A stretch of 64,000 nucleotides of DNA from Symbiodinium natans (GCA_905221605.1 CAJNDS010000102.1:770501-834500); one strand, 5' to 3'; positions 19,515 through 30,189 are shown, counted from the first letter of the stretch. Made by a program: numbers and translations. Notes: a model not told the origin generated them from the letters alone.

Positions 19515-19558
19515 AGGGTTTAGGTTTAGGGTTTAGGGTTTAGGGTTTAGGGTTTAAA
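19515..19558. repeat. TTTAGGG array
   Basis: Six units beginning 14 bases after the candidate exon ending 19501. Confidence 0.9.
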
Positions 19559-19680
19559 AACATTCCCCTACTTGGAGGTTCATGGTGCTTGTTAGCCAAT
19601 GATAGCTGTACTTGTAAGTGTATTTAGGGTTCTAAGTACAGAAATAATGACAAGTACCATGAACAAGTAAGCACCGAAAT

Positions 19681-19791
19681 GGTGGCTTCCGAAATTGGGT
19701 ACCTTCTTGGGGGTCCCCATTATAAGGGGATCCTTTTATTTGGGGGGTCTATATATATTAGGGGTCCCCTATTTTCTTTCGCAAAGCCACC
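19681..19791. mobile_element. MITE-like element, 111 bp
   Basis: Ends are ggtggcttccgaaat and its imperfect inverse (attttctttcgcaaagccacc). The interior has ggtacc, ttgggggtccccattataaggggatcc-type palindromic blocks and gggggtctatat. A related copy in the opposite orientation lies at 55491-55650. No coding capacity. Confidence 0.55.
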
Positions 19792-20040
19792 TGAAAGCTA
19801 GACTGTCCTCGCTCGCCCGAGTCCCGGAAAAGCTGGGCATCTCGTGGAATGTTTAGGCGATCTCCTTCTCATGTTGCCACGAGGCATCACGAGGCCCAAG
19901 TGCTTGAAACGCCAGGTTCCGGCCAGCTTCGGCCCCTACAGTTTGAGTAGTTAGGCGGGTCCCCACACCAGCCTGCGGGATCTCTGAAGTTCACTGTGGC
20001 AGGATGTTCGCGAGGGTCGCGATTTCGACCCACGCGATCC

Positions 20041-20064
20041 TTGTGTGTGTGTGTGTGTGTGTGT
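20041..20064. repeat. (GT)n microsatellite
   Basis: Twelve GT units. Confidence 0.9.
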
Positions 20065-20174
20065 GACACAATGTTGCGAAAACGGTGCCAACAATGTGGG
20101 TTTCGCGCAGATGCAGAGACAGCGCCGAGGTAAACCCTAAGCTTTTAACTACCCCAGACTTCCCCGAAGAAGGC

Positions 20175-20304
20175 CGAAGGCCGAAGGCCGCTTTAGAGAG
20201 AGCCCTAAGCACGCCCAGCACGAAGGCCATGGGCGGCTTCTTGGGCCGCTTCAGCTTCAACTTCGACGATGCCGACATCAACATGGAGGGCCGTGCGCTG
20301 GCTG
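20175..20304 (+). CDS. candidate exon, unrecognised
   Basis: Reads STKAMGGFLGRFSFNFDDAD then INMEGRALAG, ending at gctg|gtctta. Strongly coding-like; I could not assign a family. Confidence 0.5.
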
Positions 20305-20337
20305 GTCTTAGGGGGTTCTTGAGCCTCTTTTGAGCCC

Positions 20338-20383
20338 CTATATATATATATATATGTAATTATATGTATATATATATATATAG
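20338..20383. repeat. (TA)n tract
   Basis: Interrupted TA dinucleotides directly after the stop that follows the previous candidate exon. Confidence 0.8.
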
Positions 20384-20450
20384 ATTTTTTTTGTAGCTCT
20401 TTGAGCCACAACCTCTAATCGCATCGGTAGGCAATGCATCACCCGTCAAG

Positions 20451-20548
20451 CACGCCTTTTTGAAGCCAAACAAGCCAATCTCTATATTCAGAAGCAGCTG
20501 AACCTGAAACATCCAGTCAGCAAAGTCACTCTTCCCCGCGATGCCCAG
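20451..20548 (+). CDS. candidate exon, unrecognised
   Basis: Reads RLFEAKQANLYIQKQLNLKH then PVSKVTLPRDAQ. GC donor (cccag|gcatca) in phase 0. Confidence 0.45.
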
Positions 20549-20695
20549 GCATCAGCCTCTCTGAGTGGCGGGAATATGCCAAAGAGCTGACTGCTGCTTT
20601 CGGGGAGATCCGCTGCAAGGTGGCAGGTTGACTCGAGTGTTTTAAAGAGGGCAACCTCCCCCGCCCCCGCCCACCGTGCGGGCCCCGCCCTACAG

Positions 20696-20912
20696 AAGAC
20701 TTGCAGAGCTGTCAAACAAACAGAAACAAATTGAGGCACCTTCTGGGGTCCTCAACCCCCCCAAAAAACCCTCAATCGTGAATATCCGTGACGTAGCGGA
20801 ACATCTCGGCCCGCAGGTGGCTGTGCAGCGGATCCTTGGCAGCCGAAAGGCAGAGCTGCGCCGGAAGGTGAAGCATGCGCCTCGCGGGAAGTGGAGGGTC
20901 GTTTGCAAAAGC
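20696..20912 (+). CDS. one or two candidate exons, unrecognised
   Basis: The first part reads LSNKQKQIEAPSG, with an acceptor choice (gcagag) that keeps frame with the preceding candidate exon. The second, after cccgcag at 20816, reads VAVQRILGSRKAELRRKVKH and has a possible donor at cggaag|gtgaag. Confidence 0.4.
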
Positions 20913-21094
20913 TGAGGGGCCCAAAGAGGTGAGGACTCAGTTCTGTGACCTTGGCAGTACACCATGCCGGAGTCCTCTACAACTACGTTCTCATGCGTTT
21001 GTGCCGGAACCTTGTTGTTCCCCACTCGATCGGTTGGGGGCTCGTCGTCTTCCCTTGTCCTGCCTCCCCAGGTTACGGGCCTCTTTCTCCTCAG

Positions 21095-21200
21095 CCGTGT
21101 GCGGAACCGAGGTGTGGCTCTTCGATGGCTACGACTTCCAGCCTTCTGTGCGGCTGCTTGAGATGTGCTCAAAGGGGCACAAGAACCCAAGCGGCTCGGC
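21095..21200 (+). CDS. candidate exon, possibly part of the ankyrin gene
   Basis: After ctcctcag it reads GTEVWLFDGYDFQPSVRLLE then MCSKGHKNP. The helix pattern fits an ankyrin second helix, but weakly. Confidence 0.4.
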
Positions 21201-21343
21201 TGCCATCAGGGCTTCGCGTCGGGAATCCCGTTATTTCTTGAGTACCCAGATTGCCGAATGCAGCCTCAAATCGGCACCCCGACCCAGGTGGAAGCATCCA
21301 AATCCAACGGTTGTTCTAGCTGACCTCCTTTTGCCACTCCCAG

Positions 21344-21421
21344 GCATTGTGCAGGACGTGCGGTCCGCCTTGGCTAGCAAGGCGGACCCCAATGCCGGGC
21401 TTGCATCTTGGCCGACATACC
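21344..21421 (+). CDS. ankyrin-like exon
   Basis: After ctcccag it reads QDVRSALASKADPNAGLASW and ends at a good donor (tacc|gtaaag). ADPNA after a short helix is the start of an ankyrin repeat loop. Protein interaction is the expected role of such repeats. Confidence 0.6.
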
Positions 21422-21620
21422 GTAAAGCAACCTTCCCCACCCCCCCCCCCCCCAAGCCCTTTGAAGCCTGCAGCACGCAACCCTAGGCTCGGGAACTGCA
21501 TTTACTGTTCAATGGCTTCTCAAGCGTGGGCTGGTCACCCAAGAGACACCAAAGCCGAAGAAGGTAAACAAATCAAGCCCTTAATTCGCCCCAAAACCCC
21601 AAGCATCCTGGTCATGGCAG

Positions 21621-21710
21621 AACAAGGCCAGCCCGTCCTTCAACCAGTACACTCCGCTGATCTTCCTCGCCATGACTCCGGCGTCCCGCGGCGTCTGTTC
21701 GAGCTCGGTC
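21621..21710 (+). CDS. ankyrin-like exon
   Basis: Reads KASPSFNQYTPLIFLAMTPA; YTPLIFLAM matches the TPLHxAA helix of an ankyrin repeat. The acceptor is ggcag or acaag; the end is uncertain. Confidence 0.55.
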
Positions 21711-21977
21711 CTAGGGCTCTGGATGCTGGCATGCTGGAGTTAGGAATCTGATTTTGAATGGCTTCGAATTCAGAGGGAGGCGCAGGTTGTTGTTTGCAAA
21801 GGCGCGAGTCTTGCTTGTGATAGCGGGTGCTTGGTGAGGCCGAGGGAGTCTGGCCGGGCGGCTAGACCCTTCGTTTCCCTTCGTAAGTTCCGGGATGCTC
21901 AGGCGACCGAGAGTTACAGTAGGGCGCACCGCTTCGGGTCTCAGCTTTGCGGAACCTGTGCCAGCTCTCCACACCTG

Positions 21978-22110
21978 AGGTGTGCCAACGGGCCCCTGGT
22001 CGCTACGGCCATGGAGCTGCTCATCCTAGCAAAAGCGCCTTGGGCATTGGGGGCTGCTAGACTTGTTGTCTGCAGTGCAGGTTGCAGGAGTAGCTCCCAG
22101 ATGCAGCCGA
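21978..22110 (+). CDS. candidate ankyrin-gene exon
   Basis: Reads RCANGPLVATAMELLILAKA, compatible with an ankyrin helix pair (plus-strand order is right for the gene). No TPLH motif, so the call is contextual. Confidence 0.4.
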
Positions 22111-22257
22111 ACATCCCTCAACCGCCTTAAACCCACAACTTTCAACCTTGAACGCGAAGCACCAAACCCTTTTCATGGCAGCTGAAAGGTGGTACTAGGG
22201 CACCTGGACGTGAGCGGATGTCTGGACTCTTTGTTGAACGTTTCTGTGTCCCTGCAG

Positions 22258-22370
22258 TGCGGTGTGAGACCAAACCCAGAGTCCCCGAGATCAGCCAGGC
22301 CGACGTGCATAGGGAGTGTGGCCAGACGCCAAGCAGCAGTGAGAGGGCCGCGGCAACGTCAACTTTCAAG
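22258..22370 (+). CDS. candidate exon, unrecognised
   Basis: Excellent acceptor (tgtccctgcag). Reads RCETKPRVPEISQADVHREC then a Ser/Ala-rich polar stretch. Confidence 0.4.
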
Positions 22371-23158
22371 GATTCGGATGGCTCAGGGCTTATGTCGGGC
22401 TGCTTGTCAGTCTGTCATGAATCCTCGGGCAAACGGCCCAACAAGTAGCCCAATTACCCTCAGCTCAGGATGTTCACGGGCCGGCTGCTCCCGCTGCGCT
22501 TCGCGGCGCGGACGCAGAACGAGTATGGTGCCTCGATGCCACAAGTTGACCTAAGGAATTTCAGGGTTTCGAGTGGCGCGAAAGTGCAAGCCTGACCCTT
22601 CTCTCCCAGTACTCTGATCACCAATGCATGCTTGCCGTCTTGCCTAGAGCCGCACAGGCCTCGAAGCACTGCAGAAACACGTGAACCTCGGCGACGTGTT
22701 CCAGCATCCCTGCAGAATTCTGACCTTGTGGGGGTTTTGGGTCTTTTGCAGTGCTCTGCTATTGGCCTCAGCCCGCCCTGTCGCCCCGACGGTCTGGTTT
22801 AAACATGTTTAAACCAGAATTGGCTTCGTGATGCTTTCTGGTTCTGCTCTTTCTGCGGCTTGAAAGTTGAACATCTGAGCGGAGATTAGGTCGCGAGGAC
22901 GCGGGGCCATCCTAAAGCCCCAAAATTCGAAATTTTGCGGCCAAAGCAACGAGTCTGAGCTCTGAAGCCTTCGGCACAGGTGGGCTGCAGGGGAGAACGC
23001 CGAGGACCGGGCTGAATGGAACCGCAGCCTTACAAGTGTCTAGTAAGGGATTCGTGCGATTGAGAAGGAGGTGGTCTAGAGTCTAGACATGATCAGGATT
23101 CCTGGTTCAATTTCCCCCGGTCGTTTGAGTTTTTCTCCCGGTCGTTTGGGTTTCGCAG
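22371..23158. other. no coding island recognised
   Basis: Holds a perfect 26-base palindrome (listed next). I see no gene. Confidence 0.4.
22793..22818. repeat. perfect 26-base palindrome
   Basis: tctggtttaaac then its exact inverse around a central AT. No spacer. Could form a cruciform or hairpin or be a dimeric protein site. Confidence 0.7.
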
Positions 23159-23218
23159 GGCATCATGCTCTCAGAGCTGCGGCACCTCTACGGCAATGCC
23201 TTTGCTCAGACCGTGGAG
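23159..23218 (+). CDS. candidate exon, 20 codons
   Basis: After tttcgcag it reads GIMLSELRHLYGNAFAQTVE and ends at a GC donor (gtggag|gctg), phase 0 at both ends. Confidence 0.45.
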
Positions 23219-23445
23219 GCTGGGGGTCCAGCTTCAGCGTAGACGTCACGCTCCCCCAATTGTGTGTTTGAGCATCATCTAAGCTCTGGTCGTCTCAAGC
23301 CGGCCTTCTAGGCTGACCAGAAAACGGCCTCCGAACCCAGGATGGGCCAGTGCGAGTGTCCGCTTTCCATGGATGTGCCCCAGTCTCAACACTCCTGCTA
23401 CAACAGCTTCGATGCCTGTAAAAGACAGACTCGTCTCTTCTCGCC

Positions 23446-23690
23446 TTGCCAATTTGTGAAGACGCCACGTGCCACAGGGTCAAAGTGGATAAAGTGGCCA
23501 CCGGAGCTTGCGCTAAGCACATTCTGCCGGTTTTCAATGCCATGATTACCGTCGACTTGCAAGACGAAACGCCGGAACCACTCTGGCGCGGTCATGTTCG
23601 GTTGCCGCATGTCCTCTTTCCTGCACAGAACGCGGTCTTGGCGGCTTCTGGCTGTCAGGCTCATGGCCTGCTTGGTGGCTGTCCTGACTA
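23446..23690 (+). CDS. weak candidate coding stretch
   Basis: Open for 81 codons, with KVATGACAKHILPVFNAMIT and TPEPLWRGHVRLPHVLFPAQ. No family recognised and other frames are also open here. Confidence 0.25.
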
Positions 23691-24325
23691 GGACTCACGA
23701 CAGGTCAAACCTCAGTGCAGGTCGCATGCGTTGCCGGTTTGCCGAGCCAGGCGATGCAGGCGAGGTTGCCATGGGTTCTTTCCGAAACATTCGGAGAACC
23801 TGGCAGCCTTCGTCCCTCTCTAACCCCGCGAACCACCAACCATCACCCATGCTCTACTGTGTAGACCGTGCATAGCTCCGCATACAATGTGGGATGGTTT
23901 GAGCATTTGTTCGGGAAAACCCCAACTCCCAATCCGGTGCATCTGTAAAGGCCCTGGACCCATACAGCCATGCGGCCAGCGCCCAGATGAGGCAAGGGGG
24001 GTGCTAGGGCGAAGAAGGACATGTTTGGGAAGTTTAGGGTTGAGAAAGAGATGGCTCACGGGGCGCATGTTGTCAGGGTATTTCTGCAGGTGTTGTCCCT
24101 CTCTCTACAGCTAGGAAGTGTCAAGGGTGTAGGTGAAGGGCTGTGGAGAGGTTGCTATTTGGGGCTTGAGCAAGAACTTCCAAACCCCAAGACCTCGCAC
24201 GCCCCAGGCTCTTCGCCTCACCGATGGTAGGCGGCTCCCTTAGCCCCGCCGGAGCCCAGCGACTGCGCCTGGGGCCGCCTCTTTGGGGGATTGCGGGTTC
24301 AGGGCCTCAGGTCTTCAGTGCTCAG

Positions 24326-24413
24326 GGTACATGGCTGCGTTCAACATCAACCTCGGGGGCTTCTTTGTGGCGCCAGCTGCGTGCAGCCTGCTGTGGTCCC
24401 TTGTGTGTTCGTG
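24326..24413 (+). CDS. candidate exon, hydrophobic
   Basis: After gtgctcag it reads YMAAFNINLGGFFVAPAACS then LLWSLVC, resembling a membrane helix. No array adjoins it. Confidence 0.35.
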
Positions 24414-25005
24414 ATCCTGACTGATCCGGTCAGGTGCAAGGGGCTCTATGACGATGGGCCGCTTGGGCTTCCGTTGGTCGACCTTGACCGCACTCAACAA
24501 GCTGCAAGATCGCCCCGTTTATGAAACCAAGCATCCCGAGCTTTTTTTCAGTTGCAGGCACTCTTTTCCCTTGACGTTGCGGAGGCGTCGAGAAACAGGA
24601 TGCAACAAGAAGCCTGAACATTCTCGAGGAATCGACTAGAACATCCGTGCAAATCCCTGTGACGGAGCTGATGTGAATTTCAGCCCTCTTGTCAACACTT
24701 CCTCACTTCGCCGGAGAACAGGCCTCACCTTCCTAGGACCTATCTGTAGCTGGTTTCACGTGTGAGCAGTGTCTCTAGACAGTGAGAGCATTGGTGTATC
24801 AACCAATGATACTGTTGCAACCCCCAACAAGGCTTGAAAGCCTAGAGCAGAAACTCCAGAAACACGCCAGAAACATCCCACAGCTCTACCATATTCTGCA
24901 ACCTGGGATGCTGGACCGGGACATTCCTCCCCAGACCCTGCCAGACCTCTAACATTTACAAATTCTTGGTGCAGTCCCACTACGAGGTACGTCCACACGG
25001 GCCAG

Positions 25006-25068
25006 CGTGCCGATCCCAACTCTCCCGGGCTGGAGGGCCACACCGCGCTGATGTACATGGCCGCCCGG
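25006..25068 (+). CDS. ankyrin-like exon, 21 codons
   Basis: Reads RADPNSPGLEGHTALMYMAA plus R. ADPN...GHTALMYMAA is a clear ankyrin repeat start. GC donor (cgg|gctttg), phase 0 at both ends. Confidence 0.7.
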
Positions 25069-25686
25069 GCTTTGATTTAAGAGCCAAGCAAGGGCCCCCC
25101 AGAGCTCCGTACGCCCTCGCAAAGCCCGTCCCTGAGATTCCCTGAGCCCTCTTTTTTTTTTCTCTCACAAAGGCAGGCCTCATGAGGCTGCATGCTTCCA
25201 ATCACTAGATTCTCGGGAAACCCCCCGCAAGCCTGCTGAAGGACTACGGGGCCTTTAGACAGAACGTGTAGAACGCCTGCAGGTCATCGCGGGAAATGTC
25301 CCCACCATCCAGGCGCGCAGTACGCTCCGCGCCTCTGTGCTTGGCTGCCTCTCAGTCTCTTGAAGCGTTAGATGACTTCATACGACTTATGTAGGAGCCA
25401 CGCCCTTGGCCCAACCACCGAAAACCCCCAGAGACCCGAAGAGGGCTTTCGTTCATGCTTCTGGATGAAACCATGGGAGGGTCACGTTTTTGGGCGACGT
25501 TTGTGACGTTTTTCGGCGGCCGACCTCCAGGCCCTGATGGCTTGCCGCGCGAGCTTGGAGCAGAGCCTCGGCAGCGTTGTTGGAGGCTTGGGGACAAGAG
25601 TTGAGACCCTAGACAGCGCATGCTAGCATAGCGTGCGCCAGTGCTTGGAAGGCGTTTCCTCCATCTGCCGGCCCCTAAACTCCTCG

Positions 25687-25711
25687 ACCCGTCCCCCCCC
25701 CCCCCCCCCCA
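25687..25711. repeat. poly-C run
   Basis: About 20 consecutive C before an ankyrin-like exon. Likely error-prone in assembly. Confidence 0.85.
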
Positions 25712-25744
25712 CGAGCAGAAGCCTTGTCACAAAGCCAAGCCAAG

Positions 25745-25811
25745 GAGGGATAGCAGTGGAGCCACGCCCCTCCACTATGCGGCCTGCTATTCGCAGCCGT
25801 CGGTGGTGAAG
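25745..25811 (+). CDS. ankyrin-like exon
   Basis: Reads DSSGATPLHYAACYSQPSVV plus K; GATPLHYAA is the ankyrin consensus helix. GC donor (gtgaag|gcatgg). Confidence 0.7.
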
Positions 25812-26115
25812 GCATGGAAGAAGAACCCCAAAGCATTGAACAAGCTTCGACATGGTGAACAGGGCGGACTGTTTCTCAAAGGGCTTCGGGGCTCCGGTTC
25901 GAGGCTTCCAAGTGGCATGGGCACCCATTCTAGAAACATCCATTTTTTGGGCTGCCAAGTTCTGGCTTTCGCGTTGCAGAGTAGTGGCAGATCGAAGTGG
26001 CAGATAGAACATACTATACTAGAACTTTATACTTATATGATAAGATAATCATGGACTAGCAGAATTCACCAGTTCATCGTGAGCTTCTTGGGGGTTTGGG
26101 TTTACGAATGTGGTC

Positions 26116-26226
26116 CCCTCCCCTAAACCCTAAACCCTAAACCCTAAACCCTAAACCCTAAACCCTAAACCCTAAACCCTAAACCCTAAACCCTAAACCC
26201 TAAACCCTAAACCCTAAACCCTAAAA
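26116..26226. repeat. CCCTAAA array
   Basis: Fifteen or more near-perfect units ending eight bases before the next candidate exon. Confidence 0.9.
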
Positions 26227-26234
26227 TCTCCAAG

Positions 26235-26319
26235 AAGAGGCTTTGCTGGACCTCCGGGCGGACCCCAGTGCCGTGGACCAAGCAGGGCTCAGCCCTTGGA
26301 TGGTCGTCGGCGAAGCCAG
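26235..26319 (+). CDS. ankyrin-like exon between inverted arrays
   Basis: Reads LLDLRADPSAVDQAGLSPWM then VVGEA, an ankyrin loop and helix. It sits between a CCCTAAA array on the left and a TTTAGGG array on the right; GC donor in gccag|gcca. Confidence 0.6.
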
Positions 26320-26338
26320 GCCAGAAGGGGGCACCCGA

Positions 26339-26362
26339 AGGGTTTAGGGTTTAGGGTTTAGG
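26339..26362. repeat. TTTAGGG array
   Basis: Three units, 20 bases 3' of the preceding exon. Confidence 0.9.
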
Positions 26363-26527
26363 GGTCTTGAGGGTCTTGAGGGTCCTTAAGCCCTAAAGTT
26401 CCTTAGGTACCTACCCCCCCCCCCCCAGGAACCCCCGCGCCCGCCCCCTGCTGGGTGCAACCCCCACACACAGCCTGTCGCACCCAACCTCAACCCAAGA
26501 CTCCAAGCCGCTTTCAGGGGCTTCCAG

Positions 26528-26670
26528 GAGAAGCAGGGCCGAGTGGGGCTGGCCAGAGAGAACGCCAGCGAGGAATCCATGCGAGAATGCTTAGAGATGC
26601 TGAAGCCCGAGTTCTCTCCGGGAGAACTCCTGGAGAAAGCCGAGAGCGGCATCGACAGCTTCCTTGTGAC
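26528..26670 (+). CDS. candidate exon, unrecognised
   Basis: After ggcttccag it reads RVGLARENASEESMRECLEM then LKPEFSPGELLEKAESGID. Charged and helical; very coding-like. A C14 run ending in CAG lies about 100 bases upstream. Confidence 0.5.
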
Positions 26671-26811
26671 TGGGCCGCAACCGGGACGAGCTTTGTTGCT
26701 GCCATTCGGGGGGTCCTTCAATAGACGCATTGTGCAAACGCTCAAAGTGATAACACCCTTGAATCTGAAAAGCAGACCCAGAAAACGGGGATAGGGAAAA
26801 AACTCAAAGGA

Positions 26812-26862
26812 GTGAGGGAAGGAAGGGAAGGAAGGGAAGGAAGGGAAGGAAGGGAAAAGGAA
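26812..26862. repeat. GGAAGGAAG purine repeat
   Basis: About five units of aagggaagg on the + strand. Confidence 0.8.
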
Positions 26863-27086
26863 ATGAAAACATGATTGAGCCAGAGCCCTCTCCGCCCGAC
26901 TTTTTTGCAGCCTACTACGGCGACGACGACTACTATTGCTGCTGCTACTCCTTTTCGACTACGACGCCTCTTACATTTTCGCTGTAATATTCTACAGCTA
27001 TTAGTACTTACTTGTCTTGGGTTGGCGAAAAAGTTTACATATACGTGCAGTTTGGTTTTGACCTCTGCACGAAGTTGTGATCTTTG

Positions 27087-27225
27087 AAATGCGCAAAACG
27101 CCCACACAGCCTTGCAAATGGCTGCAAAGCGAACTTGACGAAGGATAGCCTGGGGTCGCCGTTGACTATGGCCGTGCTCGAGAAGCGGTTGCGCTTGCAC
27201 GAGACCTGGCTTGCCCTCTTGTTGT
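27087..27225 (+). CDS. candidate exon, unrecognised
   Basis: Reads KANLTKDSLGSPLTMAVLEK then RLRLHETWLALL. Boundaries not determined. Confidence 0.4.
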
Positions 27226-27374
27226 GTGGGAAAGGCGGGGCTTTGACTTATTTCCCCATGGGACTTGCCGGCTTCCACCCCATTCGACCCCCCCAAGCCC
27301 TAACTTGCAGGTGCCACTGCCCTGCGTTCGAAGGGGAATTTACCCCGCACCCTACACACCTCTCTCTGACCCAG

Positions 27375-27492
27375 CAGCCAAGGAGAGCCTGTTCTTTAAC
27401 CCCCGCTTGGCCATCAAGGGCGCCTTCGAGGGGCGCGTGGTGCTAAGGCACTTCATCGATCGCCCCCAGACGGATACCTCCTGGGACTTGAG
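27375..27492 (+). CDS. candidate exon, unrecognised
   Basis: After ctctctctgacccag it reads AAKESLFFNPRLAIKGAFEG then RVVLRHFIDRPQTDTSWDL, ending at ttgag|gttcag. Strong splice signals. Confidence 0.5.
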
Positions 27493-27786
27493 GTTCAGGG
27501 TTTCATGGGCCGTGTGTAAGGGTTTTCAAGGATCCTCTTTGAGGAGTTGCAAGGTGAAGTTTCTGGGCAGCATGTTGAAAGAGGAGAGAAGGTGAGAGAG
27601 CGTGCTATGAAAGCTCAGGATGGGTGCACGTGATCATCAGCTTGCTGCAGACTGATCCGCTGCAAGGCCCCGCAAAGCTCTTGGCCAAGCACCTTGGTCT
27701 CGGCATCATCGGGTTTAGGTTGTTTGTTTTTGCTTTTCAATGTTTTTAGGCCCCGAAACAACCCCCCTCCCCCCCCAACCACCAAG

Positions 27787-27916
27787 CCATCTGCGCTGAC
27801 GCACGGAGGTACCTCCTGAATGCCACCTTGGGGCCAGACAGCCAGGCCTCGTGCGCGCACGTGCATGCAAAGTGGCGCAAGGACGACAACCGCAGCCGCT
27901 GGGCTCTCCCGGGGGT
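27787..27916 (+). CDS. candidate exon, unrecognised
   Basis: Reads ADARRYLLNATLGPDSQASC then AHVHAKWRKDDNRSRWALPG. A TTTAGGG array starts directly after it. Confidence 0.45.
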
Positions 27917-27927
27917 GGCATCTTTTG

Positions 27928-27990
27928 TAGGGGTTAGGGTTTAGGGTTTAGGGTTCAGGGTTCAGGGTTTAGGGTTTAGGGTTTAGGGGA
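27928..27990. repeat. TTTAGGG array
   Basis: About eight units with two ttcaggg variants, on the 3' side of the preceding exon. Confidence 0.9.
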
Positions 27991-28407
27991 TTTGTGATGA
28001 GGGCTTTCGTTGAGGCTTCGTGTTTCGGGTCCCTCCAAGGGCAAGGAGGCCCCAAACCTGAGGCTGGTATCGAGATCGGCTCATGGAGGCCGTGAAGCAT
28101 CAACTCCAGATCTTCGCGACAGAGCGCCCCCGGCTCTTTTTTTTTCAGAAGTCTTTTGCCGTGGCTTCTGTGGATGTTTTCTATGGGAAGAAATTGTTGG
28201 AAATGGACCGAGGTGCAGCCTCCTCCGGCGGGAGATGGATGCTGCTGCCGGTGTAGCCAAGCAGGACCAGGTGCTGAGGGGCAAGGGCCCTGATGCCTCC
28301 CAGCGTGCTAGACGCTGAACTCTCGGCAACTTGTGTCAGCCCTCAACCTTCCTTTACAGTCCTAAGCCCTCAACCTCCTACACTCCTACACTACAACCCC
28401 CAAGAAG

Positions 28408-28600
28408 GTTTTGCCTTCGAGACAAACCTGCGGAGGCCGCGACGGCTGAGGACCTCAAGGGTCCCTCCCCGGAGGCGGTTGAGGCGGAGGCGCCCTCGCT
28501 GGAGCGGGCCCTGTCCATGCAAGCCTGCTACGACTTGCCCCTTGGGTGGGACTCATGGTGTTCCCAGATTGGTTTGTTGCTGCAAGGCCACCGTCAGACT
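28408..28600 (+). CDS. candidate exon, strong donor
   Basis: Reads EDLKGPSPEAVEAEAPSLER, ALSMQACYDLPLGWDSWCSQ and IGLLLQGHRQT, ending at a consensus donor (gact|gtaagt). The acceptor may be ccaagaag. Confidence 0.5.
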
Positions 28601-28856
28601 GTAAGTAAGGTTTCGGGGGTTCAGGGCGGCACTTCGGCATTCGTCTGTTTGGGGTGGCCTGTTGTTAAAAGGGCTGGCCTCTTCTAAATCTTCCAGAAGG
28701 GGAGCCCTGGAACCAAATCCCGGTCCCGGGATTTGGGCGTTTGAATTGAGCAGGTGGTTTATACTTGAGTTTCGGGACTCTCTTCTTGAAATTGCCGGGG
28801 GGGGGGGGGGTTTACAAATGCCAAGCGAACATTGCCTGGCAACCGAGCCTAGCACA

Positions 28857-28976
28857 GGGGCCTGAAATCCGCCGCGAGTATCCCAAGCCGAGGTTTCAGG
28901 TGCCGAAGGACCAGGTCATCATTCCGGAGTCCTGGCAGGAGGACCCCTTCTGGCGCACCGTCCAGGAGAGCGGAAG
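28857..28976 (+). CDS. candidate exon, unrecognised
   Basis: Reads YPKPRFQVPKDQVIIPESWQ then EDPFWRTVQESGR, ending at ggaag|gtccag. A G13 run lies about 50 bases upstream. Confidence 0.5.
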
Positions 28977-29170
28977 GTCCAGCGAAACGCGAAGTTGCCC
29001 TGAGTGCGAAGGCGTTCCAAGAGAGTATTGCTCATGTGACTTTAACTTGAACCCCCAAGGTTATACGCTTCGGTTTGGGGGGCCCTGGTGAAAGGTCCTC
29101 GAAGGGAATATAAGTTGGGGTGTACGAGTCTTAATCCTTTGAATTGCTCCCGGAAGGTATGCTTTCCGAA

Positions 29171-29269
29171 CCGTTTGCGTCGCTTGCGTCGCTGGCGGTT
29201 GTGCTCAGCGCAGGAGAGGCAGGTGCTGCGCTACGACCCCTCCTGGGCGCAGCAGAGCCTCGGCGGTTG
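29171..29269 (+). CDS. weak candidate exon
   Basis: One of three open frames reads RQVLRYDPSWAQQSLGG; an Ala/Leu-rich alternative overlaps it, so the frame is uncertain. Confidence 0.25.
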
Positions 29270-29365
29270 CAAAACTTGGGAGCATCACCCATGCTGCACA
29301 GGCAAACAGCTCGAAGACAGTTTCCTTCTGCAGCGAGCATGTTTTCCTTAGCATGTTGCTCCCAG

Positions 29366-29535
29366 CGCGGCGTCACGTTCATGGTAGGGCCTCCGGAGAG
29401 TACCAGGATCCACGACGGCGCCAGCTGCTTTCTGCAGCTTGCGCGCCTTGGGGTGCCGAAGGACCGCTCGAAGAGGCTCACCGGCAAGGACGCCTGCGTC
29501 GTGCCCCTTGCTTGCAGCCCGTGCTCAATCGAAAA
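29366..29535 (+). CDS. candidate exon, unrecognised
   Basis: After gctcccag it reads RGVTFMVGPPESTRIHDGAS then CFLQLARLGVPKDRSKRLTG. A TTTAGGG array abuts its 3' end, so the donor could be aag|g|gtttag. Confidence 0.45.
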
Positions 29536-29536
29536 A

Positions 29537-29593
29537 GGGTTTAGGGTTTAGGGTTTAGGGTTTAGGGTTTATATAGGGTTTAGGGTTTAGGGG
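29537..29593. repeat. TTTAGGG array
   Basis: Seven units with one tatataggg interruption. Confidence 0.9.
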
Positions 29594-29983
29594 GGCTCCA
29601 GGGCTTTGAGGACATAAGGGTTTCCAAGGCACAGCTGCTGATTTCCAGGGTGACGTGCATGAGACCCAAGTAGTCTCGACGCCGAAACTCCGAACTCAAC
29701 CTTACACACCAGCTCAGATGGTGAAAAAACACGAAGCACATTCCATAGTGTCATTTCCCAGTTGTTACTGCTAGACCCAAGTTTTTCAGAGTCAAGAAGA
29801 TTAAGTCTCAAGAGTTCGCTTCAGGTCCACCCTTGCGGAGTACAGCAGCCTCCGACAGGTCACGCACTCGCAGATGAAACTTGGGTGGTAGAAGTTGTCG
29901 CTGTGTTTCCACTGAGAGTGGACCTGTTTCGTGAACCCAGTAAGCTTGCAGTTCTAAATGTTGTGAGGCATGAGAGATCATGA

Positions 29984-30060
29984 GATCAAAGGTGATGGCT
30001 ATGTTTCGGTGTCCGGAGAGCAGCTGAGGAAAGAGCTTTTCGCCCGTGGTTTCGTCACGT
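29984..30060 (+). CDS. candidate exon, unrecognised
   Basis: Reads GDGYVSVSGEQLRKELFARG then FVTYSN. A possible acceptor for the next exon (ccttttcag) follows at 30090. Confidence 0.45.
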
Positions 30061-30137
30061 ACTCCAATCTATGCAATGTTCCTTTTCAGGAGCCGCGCCG
30101 GAAATGCAGCAGCTTCAACAAGCTTCCGAACCCTGTG

Positions 30138-30185
30138 CCTAAACCCTAAACCCTACGCCCTGAAGCCCAAACCCGAAACCCTGAT
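30138..30185. repeat. degenerate CCCTAAA array
   Basis: Two intact units followed by ccctacg, cctgaag and cccgaaa forms, on the 5' side of the next exon. Confidence 0.75.
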
Positions 30186-30189
30186 GCCC

